The notes under the pieces: generated by a model
Databases searched by the model: none
Told to the model about the DNA's origin: nothing
The model's input: only the letters and a program-made list of their open reading frames with translations
Assembly (NCBI GenBank): GCA_964469765.1
Contig: CAYYAU010000006.1
Coordinates: 1 to 17,109 of the forward strand
Source of the DNA: CAYYAU01 sp964469765 [NCBI: uncultured Clostridia bacterium]
Lineage (GTDB): Bacteria > UBA6262 > WVXT01 > CAYYAU01
DNA length: 17,109 nucleotides
Direction of reading: 5' to 3'
Shown: in pieces, positions 8,354 to 14,192 of the stretch
Numbering within the stretch: the first letter of the stretch is position 1
Layout: each line of letters starts with the position of its first letter
Made by a program: the position numbers and the translations under genes

Positions 8354-8860
8354 TTAATCATTTTTTCTGTGTATTATTGTAACCAGAGTATGTATAAATA
8401 GACTAAGCATAACAATAAATATAGAATTTGTGATAGCCTCTGCCCAACCATTTAAACTTGAGAGTCCTTTAATGCCATAAATACTAAGAAGAGTTGAAGA
8501 AACTAATATTGAAATTAAAATAGTATTTTTGATATTCCCATATATTGCAACTGCAACTGGTGTAAGTACAAAGAGAAGCCACATAGGTGCCCAGAATCCT
8601 ACTAACACATATACTAAAAAAATATTTATTAAAAAATTGAATATTACTCGGGTATACATTATTATATTACTTAGCGAGGGTTTTACTTGTGATAGATAAG
8701 CAGTTACGAAATTAAAAAGTAGGGAGACTATAATAAGTATCCCAGAAAATTTTATCACCTTCACATTAGGGTGCGAGATGAATATTGCCGAGAGAATTAG
8801 TAATATTGCAAAGGGTGTAAAATAAAGATTTACTAACTTTATTGCTCTTGATTTTATCAT
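8354..8860 (-). CDS. Small multi-pass membrane protein of unknown function
   Basis: I cannot name a family. The 168 residues contain about five hydrophobic segments, a positively charged N-terminus (MIKSRAIK) and a short polar tail (IIHRKND), so an inner-membrane protein with a cytoplasmic N-terminus is likely. There is no soluble domain, no catalytic motif and no signal-peptide cleavage site. The pattern resembles the membrane-sensing part of some two-component or diguanylate proteins but lacks any output domain. The start at 8860 has a weak GGATGAG leader. A good promoter lies at 8891-8919. Base composition matches its neighbours. Confidence 0.7.
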   Translation of the reverse strand: MIKSRAIKLVNLYFTPFAILLILSAIFISHPNVKVIKFSGILIIVSLLFNFVTAYLSQVKPSLSNIIMYTRVIFNFLINIFLVYVLVGFWAPMWLLFVLTPVAVAIYGNIKNTILISILVSSTLLSIYGIKGLSSLNGWAEAITNSIFIVMLSLFIHTLVTIIHRKND

Positions 8861-8890
8861 TTTCTCATCCGAATTTCAGGAAGTTTCTAT

Positions 8891-8919
8891 ATTATATTGT
8901 AAGATATCACAAAAATCAA
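8891..8919 (-). promoter_or_regulatory. Sigma70-type promoter for the 8354-8860 gene
   Basis: On the minus strand TTGATT (8914-8919) is followed after exactly 17 bases by a consensus TATAAT (8891-8896), about 30 bases upstream of the ATG at 8860. The remainder of the divergent spacer, 8920-9010, is AT-rich with no feature I can support. Confidence 0.7.
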
Positions 8920-9010
8920 GATTTTTTTCTTTTTAGTCTCTATAGATTATTTCCTGCTGCCACTTCTATTTATAGCTTTTTTCACCTCTTACAAACAATA
9001 AATTTTATCC

Positions 9011-9042
9011 TTGACAAAACCTGAACAATTTTGTAGTATAAT
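9011..9042 (+). promoter_or_regulatory. Sigma70-type promoter of the envelope island
   Basis: TTGACA at 9011-9016 is followed by TAGTATAAT at 9034-9042. With a 17-base spacer the -10 is TAGTAT; the perfect TATAAT (9037-9042) would need a 20-base spacer. A transcript would begin near 9050, leaving a leader of about 30 bases before the ATG at 9079. Confidence 0.65.
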
Positions 9043-9078
9043 TTCCCCCGCTTCTTATAGATTAAATCTTCCAAAAAA

Positions 9079-9519
9079 ATGAAAAGAAATATAATTTTTT
9101 CCCTTCTGTTTTTTTATGCTGTCAATTTATCTGCACAAAATACACTATCTCTCCCTAAAAAGGCGGCTCTTCGTTCTTTTATTCTTCCTGGATGGGGTCA
9201 GTTTTATACTAAAAGAAGTTTTGAAGGCGTTATATTTTCTGGCCTTACGGTAATAAGTGTTGCTTCTACAGTTATTGTATATTATAAAGCACAGCATTAT
9301 TATAAATTACACGAAAGTAATTTTGAGGAAAGAGATTTTGTCAGGGCCCATAATCTTTATAATAAATATCAAAATTATATTAATACCACAAATATTCTTC
9401 TTACAACATCGGTGTTCATCTGGATGTATAATGTTATAGATGCATATTTGTTTGCTCCAAAAGGGGATGTTAAGTTAAGCATTAATAAGCAAGGGGCGAC
9501 TGTATCATTTAAATTTTAG
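9079..9519 (+). CDS. DUF5683-like membrane protein with signal peptide
   Basis: The 146 residues begin with a signal peptide or anchor (basic MKR, hydrophobic stretch, S-A-Q at 18-20 as a plausible cleavage site). The following AALRSFILPGWGQFYTKR (about 29-46) matches the DUF5683 pattern of a small residue, P-G-x-G-Q-x-Y and a basic residue. Two further membrane segments lie at about 50-70 and 103-121, separated by a polar, tyrosine-rich stretch. The family is common in Bacteroidota and related diderms and has no established function. No Shine-Dalgarno precedes the ATG, unlike the next gene. It heads a cluster of secreted envelope proteins, so an envelope role is likely. Confidence 0.75.
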   Translation: MKRNIIFSLLFFYAVNLSAQNTLSLPKKAALRSFILPGWGQFYTKRSFEGVIFSGLTVISVASTVIVYYKAQHYYKLHESNFEERDFVRAHNLYNKYQNYINTTNILLTTSVFIWMYNVIDAYLFAPKGDVKLSINKQGATVSFKF

Positions 9520-9547
9520 AATCATAATTAGAAAACAAGGAGGGAAA

Positions 9548-10252
9548 ATGAGAAAAATTGGCATTTATCTTGTGTGTTTATTTTTAGTTGTGTTCGTTGT
9601 TAGCTGTAATAGATATCTTGCAGAAGAGTCTCTTCTTGAAGAAGAACCTGTTTCTCTTGCCACTGCTGAGTTTCAAAGCAAAACACCGTCTGTAGAAGGT
9701 TCTACAACAACAGTTCCTTCTTCTCAAGTAAAAAGGAAATTTGCACCATTTCCTGTTTATACAGATAGAATCTCTTCAACAAACCACTATTGTCCGTCTG
9801 GATGGATGGGTGATTATGGAGCAATTACTTTAGACGAGTCATGTAGAATAAAACCCCGTTCAGGAAAAACATGTATAAAGATTTCTTATTCTGCTGAACG
9901 CACACAGGGTCAAGGATGGGCAGGTATTTATTGGCAAAATCCACCCAATAACTGGGGAACTGTAAAAGGCGGTTATGATTTAACAGGAGCAACTAAACTT
10001 GAATTCTGGGCAAGAGGAGAAAAAGGTGGTGAGATTGCAGAGTTTAAGATGGGAGGAATAACAGGAGAGTATCCTGATTCTGATAATGCAAGTTTGGGCG
10101 TTGTTCAATTAAAGAGAAAATGGCAAAAGTTTGAAATAGATTTGAAAGGATTAGACCTTTCTTATATAAGTGGTGGATTTGTATGGGTCACTTCTGCTAA
10201 TGATAATCCCCAAGGATGTACAATTTTTTTAGATGACATAATATATAAATAA
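9548..10252 (+). CDS. Lipoprotein with beta-jelly-roll (CBM-like) domain, paralogue 1
   Basis: Exported lipoprotein: basic N-terminus, hydrophobic core and lipobox VVSC with Cys20 as the lipidated residue. A low-complexity Ser/Thr/Glu linker (about 25-65) leads to a single domain at about 68-234. Its features include GWAGIYWQNPPNNWG (123-137), GGYDL, LEFWARG, GGITGEYPDSD (169-179), ISGGF and FLDDIIY at the end. The pattern resembles galactose-binding-like jelly rolls such as CBM11-type modules, in which a closing F-x-D-D strand is common. Function is not established; binding of a glycan or wall polymer is an inference. A strong AAGGAGGG precedes the ATG. The domain is closely similar to that of the next gene. 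Confidence 0.8.
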   Translation: MRKIGIYLVCLFLVVFVVSCNRYLAEESLLEEEPVSLATAEFQSKTPSVEGSTTTVPSSQVKRKFAPFPVYTDRISSTNHYCPSGWMGDYGAITLDESCRIKPRSGKTCIKISYSAERTQGQGWAGIYWQNPPNNWGTVKGGYDLTGATKLEFWARGEKGGEIAEFKMGGITGEYPDSDNASLGVVQLKRKWQKFEIDLKGLDLSYISGGFVWVTSANDNPQGCTIFLDDIIYK

Positions 10253-10277
10253 CATAAATAAACCAAAGGAGTTAACA

Positions 10278-11606
10278 ATGAAAAATATTTTACTTCTTGG
10301 TATATATTTTGTTTTTTCTAATACTTTCCTTTTTTCTCAGGAAAAAGCAAAACAATTAGAATGTTTTTATGTTTATTCAGGTGCTTTTGTTCAGGAACAG
10401 CATTTTTTCCCAACAGGGATTATGGGAGATGGTTCTGATTTAAAGATAAGCGGAGAATATTCTTTTGAAACGCCGTCTAAAGCAAATAAATGTTTAAAGC
10501 TTTCGTATCGACCAAAAGGAGAAAAAGGATGGGTAGCTGTGTACTGGCAGCATCCTCCAAATAATTGGGGAGATATAGATGGTGGATACGACCTTAGGGG
10601 AGCGGAATATCTTTCTTTTTGGGTTAAAGGAAAAAATGGAGGTGAAAGAATTAGTGAAGTAAAAATTGGTGGTATAACGGGTCAGTATCCCGATTCTGAT
10701 ACTGCTTCTGTTGGGCCTTTAAAGCTCTCTAAAAAATGGAAGAAGTATAAAATAAAATTGAAAAATAAAGATTTAAGGCATATTTCAGGTGGTTTTTGTA
10801 TATCATTTGAGAAAGCAATGAATAGGAGAGGCGCAACAATATATCTTGATGAAGTAAAATATGAAGGAAAACATATCCCGGGTGTTCGCTGGACCCAAGA
10901 TAAAGAGCCACCTGATGTAGATTTAACATTAGAAAGAAATGAATTGACGCCTGGGAAGTTGGAAGGTAAAACTTTTCTTTTCCGTTTGAAGGCAACTGAT
11001 AATATCGGGATTAAGACATGGTCTTTAACTATTACTGATTTTGTAGGCAAAGTTGTAAAACATTGGGAAGGAAATAATACTGTTCCAAGAACCTTATCAT
11101 GGGATGCTAAGGATGAAAATACGTTAGGGTATGTTTTCCCCGGTTTTTATACGTGTAGTTTAATAGCACGAGATAAAAACAGTAATATAGGCAAGGATAG
11201 GGAGAGATTAAAGGTAAATCCAAAATCTACACATATTAAATTGAAAGAAGGAAAAAGAGGTCTTGTTGTGGGACTTACATCTAAGGTATTGTTTGATTTT
11301 GATAAATGGGATTTGAAGAAGAGCGCTTATGATACTTTGGATGAGGTAATAGAGCTTTTAAATGCATATCCTGAAAATAAGATTTCAGTAGAAGGTCATA
11401 CTGATAAGGTTGGTCCAAGAGCATATAATCAAGAATTATCAGAGAAAAGAGCGCAAGCAGTATACAATTATTTGGTTCAGAAAGGAATAGATAAAAACAG
11501 ATTAGGTATTAAAGGATGGGGCGAATTAAAACCTATTGCAACAAATACTACTGTAACGGGAAGAAGTTTAAATAGAAGGGTTGAGATTATAATATTAAAA
11601 CAATGA
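10278..11606 (+). CDS. Jelly-roll / Ig-like / OmpA fusion protein, paralogue 2
   Basis: Secreted 442-residue protein with a signal peptide ending near residue 20. Domain order: a jelly-roll domain at about 30-196 closely resembling the upstream lipoprotein (shared PPNNWG, GGYDL, GGITG, YPDSD, ISGGF); an Ig-like or FlgD-type domain at about 205-313 (DNIGIKTWSLTITD, then LSWDAKDE and GFYTCSLIARD); and a C-terminal OmpA-like domain at about 325-442. In the OmpA part VLFDFDKWDL opens the fold, and GHTDKVGP with Asp376 and LSEKRAQAV with Arg391 provide the pair that in OmpA domains contacts diaminopimelate, at the usual spacing of 15. It should therefore anchor to peptidoglycan and present the jelly roll in the periplasm. 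AAAGGAG lies six bases before the ATG. The stop overlaps the next start (ATGA). Confidence 0.85.
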   Translation: MKNILLLGIYFVFSNTFLFSQEKAKQLECFYVYSGAFVQEQHFFPTGIMGDGSDLKISGEYSFETPSKANKCLKLSYRPKGEKGWVAVYWQHPPNNWGDIDGGYDLRGAEYLSFWVKGKNGGERISEVKIGGITGQYPDSDTASVGPLKLSKKWKKYKIKLKNKDLRHISGGFCISFEKAMNRRGATIYLDEVKYEGKHIPGVRWTQDKEPPDVDLTLERNELTPGKLEGKTFLFRLKATDNIGIKTWSLTITDFVGKVVKHWEGNNTVPRTLSWDAKDENTLGYVFPGFYTCSLIARDKNSNIGKDRERLKVNPKSTHIKLKEGKRGLVVGLTSKVLFDFDKWDLKKSAYDTLDEVIELLNAYPENKISVEGHTDKVGPRAYNQELSEKRAQAVYNYLVQKGIDKNRLGIKGWGELKPIATNTTVTGRSLNRRVEIIILKQ

Positions 11607-12178
11607 AATATGTAATATTTTCTCTTTTGATATTTTTTTTAATTTCTTGTAGTAAGAAGAATGAACTTATTCCATCAACTATAGAAATTAGTTCTTCCAA
11701 TGAAGAAATGGAAAATCAATTTATAGTTTATTCAGATAATGGTATTCCACAGGATGCAACTGATGTATACACGTGGCCTACCTCTGCGAATTTTAATGGA
11801 GAGTATACCGAAGAAACTCCCCCTGAAGGCAATAAATGTTTTAAAACAACTGTGGGTACCAAAGAGAATTATGCTGGCTGGGGAGTATTTTATGATGATA
11901 GTAAGGATCTTTCTTCTTATGCAACTGGTAGTTTGAGTTTCCATGTAAAAACTCCTTCTGCTTTGAAGGTAGAAATAAAAGATAACACTTCTAACAGAAC
12001 AAAGTATATTTCAAATTATAATTGGAATGGAAGTAATACATGGCAGAAGATAATTATTCCTTTAAGTGATTTTGGAGCTGATCTTTCAAATATAGTATCT
12101 CCTTTTATGATAACGATAGAAAACCAATCTTCAGGAGCTACTTTTTATATAGACAATGTTTATTGGACAAAGGAGTAA
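11603..12178 (+). CDS. Lipoprotein with diverged jelly-roll domain, paralogue 3
   Basis: Lipoprotein of 191 residues with lipobox LISC (Cys16). After a Ser/Glu-rich linker, one domain (about 38-191) follows the same order as the two upstream proteins: an opening QFIVYSD strand, a central GNKCFKTTVG, GWGVFYDD, SLSFHVK, WQKIIIPLSDF and a closing TFYIDNVYW. It lacks the PPNNWG, GGITG and YPDSD signatures, so it is a distant relative or has a different ligand. The arrangement recalls CBM11-type or galactose-binding-like domains. The ATG overlaps the stop of the OmpA fusion and has no clear Shine-Dalgarno, so it is probably translated by coupling. The ligand is unknown. Confidence 0.75.
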   Translation: MKYVIFSLLIFFLISCSKKNELIPSTIEISSSNEEMENQFIVYSDNGIPQDATDVYTWPTSANFNGEYTEETPPEGNKCFKTTVGTKENYAGWGVFYDDSKDLSSYATGSLSFHVKTPSALKVEIKDNTSNRTKYISNYNWNGSNTWQKIIIPLSDFGADLSNIVSPFMITIENQSSGATFYIDNVYWTKE

Positions 12179-12182
12179 TCCA

Positions 12183-12251
12183 CTCATTTAAAGCCTCATA
12201 AAATAACTCATAGGAACCTAAGATACCCTTCATTGAGAGTTTTTCCTAAGA
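12183..12251. repeat. Short direct repeats between operons
   Basis: CTCAT occurs three times at an exact 12-base period (12183, 12195, 12207), and CCTAAGA occurs twice, 28 bases apart (12217 and 12245). They lie between the end of the envelope island and the promoter at 12276. They could be operator half-sites or chance in AT-rich DNA. No clear intrinsic terminator is visible in this spacer. Confidence 0.25.
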
Positions 12252-12275
12252 GAGTAATTTTTACAAAAAATTCAC

Positions 12276-12304
12276 TTGCATTTTTAAAGGTTTTATGGTA
12301 TAAA
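12276..12304 (+). promoter_or_regulatory. Sigma70-type promoter for the HIT-rpsU operon
   Basis: TTGCAT (12276-12281) and TATAAA (12299-12304) are separated by exactly 17 bases. They lie about 37 bases upstream of the TTG start at 12341, and this is the best promoter match ahead of the macromolecular-synthesis genes. Confidence 0.65.
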
Positions 12305-12340
12305 AATTATTTATAATATTTTTTATTATGGGGATTTAAA

Positions 12341-12691
12341 TTGACAAACGAAGAATGTTTATTTTGTAAAATAATAAATAAGGAAGTTTCTTGTGATTTA
12401 ATATATGAAGATAATGATGTAATAGCTTTTAGAGATATTAATCCACAAGCGCCTGTTCATATTCTTGTTATTCCAAAGAGACATATTTCAACTTTATTAG
12501 AAATAAAGGATGAAGATAAAGAGTTAATTGGTAAAATTTTTCTTGTAATTAATGAAATTGCTTATAAGGAAGGTATTGCTCAGGATGGCTTTCGAGTAAT
12601 TGCAAATTGTAATAGGTTATCAGGGCAGGCGATTTTCCATATGCATTTCCATATATTAGGAGGAAGAAGACTTAGTTGGCCACCCGGATAA
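12341..12691 (+). CDS. HIT-family nucleotide hydrolase (HinT-like)
   Basis: Histidine-triad protein that hydrolyses nucleoside phosphoramidates or related AMP conjugates in the cytoplasm. The 116 residues match the usual HinT length. The N-terminal CLFCKII (Cys6, Cys9) is a zinc-binding pair found in many bacterial members. PQAPVHILVIPKRHI (35-49) is typical, and the triad HMHFH gives His100, His102 and His104, followed by ILGGR and the C-terminal WPPG. The start is TTG with GGGGA six bases upstream; the only nearby upstream ATG runs into a stop. It is the first gene after the promoter and is probably cotranscribed with rpsU, 22 bases on. Confidence 0.93.
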   Translation: MTNEECLFCKIINKEVSCDLIYEDNDVIAFRDINPQAPVHILVIPKRHISTLLEIKDEDKELIGKIFLVINEIAYKEGIAQDGFRVIANCNRLSGQAIFHMHFHILGGRRLSWPPG

Positions 12692-12713
12692 TTAAGAGAG
12701 GAGTGTGGTTGAA

Positions 12714-12944
12714 TTGGTAGAGGTAAGGGTAAGAGAAAACGAAAGTATAGAAGAAGCATTAAGAAGATTTAAAAGAAAATGTGAAAGAAATGGGTTGATG
12801 ACGGAGATAAAAAAAAGAGAGTTTTATGAAAGCCCCAGTGTAAAAAAGAAAAAGAGATTAGCTGAAGCAAAAAGAAAAGAAAGAAAAAGATTATTAAAAC
12901 TTATGCACAGATTGGGAAGTAAGAAAAAGGCCAAAAAAAGATAG
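12714..12944 (+). CDS. rpsU: 30S ribosomal protein S21
   Basis: Small basic protein of the 30S subunit, needed for efficient initiation in bacteria that encode it. The sequence [20 protein letters not shown] at the N-terminus and the lysine/arginine-rich helical tail are diagnostic. From TTG 12714 the protein is 76 residues, starting M-V-E-V-R-V as in most S21 proteins. A GTG at 12705 would add three residues but directly abuts the AGGAG at 12699-12703, which is better placed (ten bases) for the TTG. rpsU commonly leads the rpsU-dnaG-rpoD operon, and dnaG and rpoD follow here after two extra elements. Confidence 0.93.
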   Translation: MVEVRVRENESIEEALRRFKRKCERNGLMTEIKKREFYESPSVKKKKRLAEAKRKERKRLLKLMHRLGSKKKAKKR

Positions 12945-12947
12945 CTG

Positions 12948-13119
12948 ATGCATATCCTTCCATCATCATTTTTTTGAGAAAGATACTTGTATTGTTGCAA
13001 AGAGTCTGTTGGGCAAGATTCTTTTCCACAAATCAGAAAGCGGTCTCTGTACTGGAGTCATTGTTAAGACAGAGGCTTATAAGGGCAAAGATGATCCAGT
13101 AAGTCATGCTTACCGAGGA
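12948..13119 (+). pseudogene. Truncated, frameshifted 3-methyladenine DNA glycosylase (AAG/MPG family) remnant
   Basis: From ATG 12948 the reading M-H-I-L-P-S-S-F-F meets TGA at 12975. Moving one frame within the run of seven T (12969-12975) restores FFEKDTCIVAKSLLGKIL, then TGVIVKTEAYKG, KDDPVSHAYRG, to about 13119. This is the N-terminal third of the AAG family, which removes alkylated purines from DNA. The E-A-Y motif and the His nine residues after the Tyr match human AAG Glu125, Tyr127 and His136. Similarity then stops; the frame runs through AT-rich sequence to TAA at 13174-13176. The remaining two thirds of a roughly 190-200 residue enzyme are absent, so it cannot be functional. A homopolymer error could explain the frameshift but not the truncation. 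The rest of the gap (13177-13224) shows nothing supported. Confidence 0.82.
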
Positions 13120-13224
13120 ATTAATCAAAAAAAATTTTTATTATATGTAAAAGTCAATTTATTACATTTATATTAAAAATAGCATTTATTTAAACGAAGT
13201 TTTACAGGTAGATTTTTGGAGGAG

Positions 13225-13230
13225 AAGGAG
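13225..13230 (+). promoter_or_regulatory. Ribosome binding site of the NIF3-like gene
   Basis: AAGGAG, five bases before ATG 13236, lies within a longer purine-rich run beginning near 13218. It clearly supports that ATG. The AT-rich 13130-13210 upstream contains promoter-like words, but none with good spacing. Confidence 0.6.
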
Positions 13231-13235
13231 ATGAT

Positions 13236-14192
13236 ATGAGGATTAAAGAACTTTTTGATTTTATTATTGAAGAGGGGATAAATGAAGACCCTAGAGGAAA
13301 AGAAGCTGTTATGAAGGAACTTTCACTAAAAAAAGCCCAGTATGATACACTTCCAAAAGAAGAAAAGGAAAGATTTGATAAAGAGTCTCTTACCAATCCA
13401 TATATTGATAGTAGAATATTATCTATAGGAGACAACCCAGATATAAAGGGTATACTTGTTGGTATAGATATAGATACTGCAGAGCTTTTATTAGCAGAGA
13501 GACTCAAAGAAAAAGGGAAAAGAATAGATATGGTTCTTTCTCATCATCCAGCAGGAAGGTCATATGTAAATTTCTATGAAGTTATGTATATGCAGAGTGA
13601 AATACTTAGCCGGTTTGGAGTCCCGATTAACGTTGCAGAGGATCTTCTTCAGAAAAGAAAGGAAGAGGTTGAGAGAAAGGTTATGCCTGCAAACCATTTT
13701 AAGACCACCGATGCTGCTAATCTTTTGGATATTCCTTTTATGAATGCTCATACCCCAGCTGATAATCATGTTGCTACATTTCTCCAGAAAATATTTGATA
13801 GAGAATCACCTTTATTTGTAAAGGATATTATAGATATGCTTTGTAGTATTCCGGAATATAAAAGGGCACTACACGATGGGAATGGGCCTAAAATTGTCAT
13901 TGGTGATAAAAAAAGAAAAGCAGGAAAAGTGTTTGTTGATATGACAGGAGGGACAGAAGGTTCTGCTGAAATTTTTAAGAATTTGAGTAATGCTGGTATA
14001 GGAACCATTGTTGGGATGCATTTTAGCCAGCAGCATTGTAATAATGCTAAAGACTCACATATAAATGTAGTTATAGCAGGACATATGGCTTCTGATAGTT
14101 TAGGTTTAAATCTACTTTTAGCAAAAGTTAGGAAAAAATTTTCTGCCTTGCAGGTAATTCCCTGTTCAGGATTCTATTGGCAAGAGAGATAA
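13236..14192 (+). CDS. NIF3-like protein (putative metal-dependent hydrolase fold)
   Basis: Resembles the NIF3/YbgI/DUF34 family, di-metal proteins whose substrate is debated. Visible candidate metal ligands are His103-His104 in LSHHP, His172 and His178 in HTPADNH, and His283 in AGHMASDS near the C-terminus. TGGTEGS (237-243) and GIGTIVGMHFSQ fit the C-terminal half of the fold. At 318 residues it is longer than E. coli YbgI (about 247); the extra part is an N-terminal helical, charged stretch (about 1-60). It starts from a strong ribosome binding site and its stop directly abuts the dnaG start, so it is cotranscribed with dnaG. A NIF3 protein near dnaG-rpoD is also known in Firmicutes. The exact function is unknown. 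Confidence 0.68.
   Translation: MRIKELFDFIIEEGINEDPRGKEAVMKELSLKKAQYDTLPKEEKERFDKESLTNPYIDSRILSIGDNPDIKGILVGIDIDTAELLLAERLKEKGKRIDMVLSHHPAGRSYVNFYEVMYMQSEILSRFGVPINVAEDLLQKRKEEVERKVMPANHFKTTDAANLLDIPFMNAHTPADNHVATFLQKIFDRESPLFVKDIIDMLCSIPEYKRALHDGNGPKIVIGDKKRKAGKVFVDMTGGTEGSAEIFKNLSNAGIGTIVGMHFSQQHCNNAKDSHINVVIAGHMASDSLGLNLLLAKVRKKFSALQVIPCSGFYWQER

Noticed and set aside
8842-9024. 60-residue plus-strand open frame
   Set aside because: It overlaps the start of the minus-strand membrane gene and both divergent promoters, has no ribosome binding site and no recognisable motif.
10682-11050. Minus-strand open frames inside the OmpA fusion gene
   Set aside because: They lie wholly within a well-supported gene and have no start signals of their own.
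12179-12275. Intrinsic terminator after the envelope island
   Set aside because: There are short T-runs, but I could find no preceding stem of more than four base pairs.
13135-13200. Promoter ahead of the NIF3-like gene
   Set aside because: Several TATA-like words occur in this very AT-rich stretch, but none pairs with a credible -35 box at 16-18 bases.
13202-13507. Serine-rich minus-strand open frame
   Set aside because: Antisense to the start of the NIF3-like gene; its Ser/Ile/Phe composition is what reversed Lys/Glu/Asp-rich coding produces.
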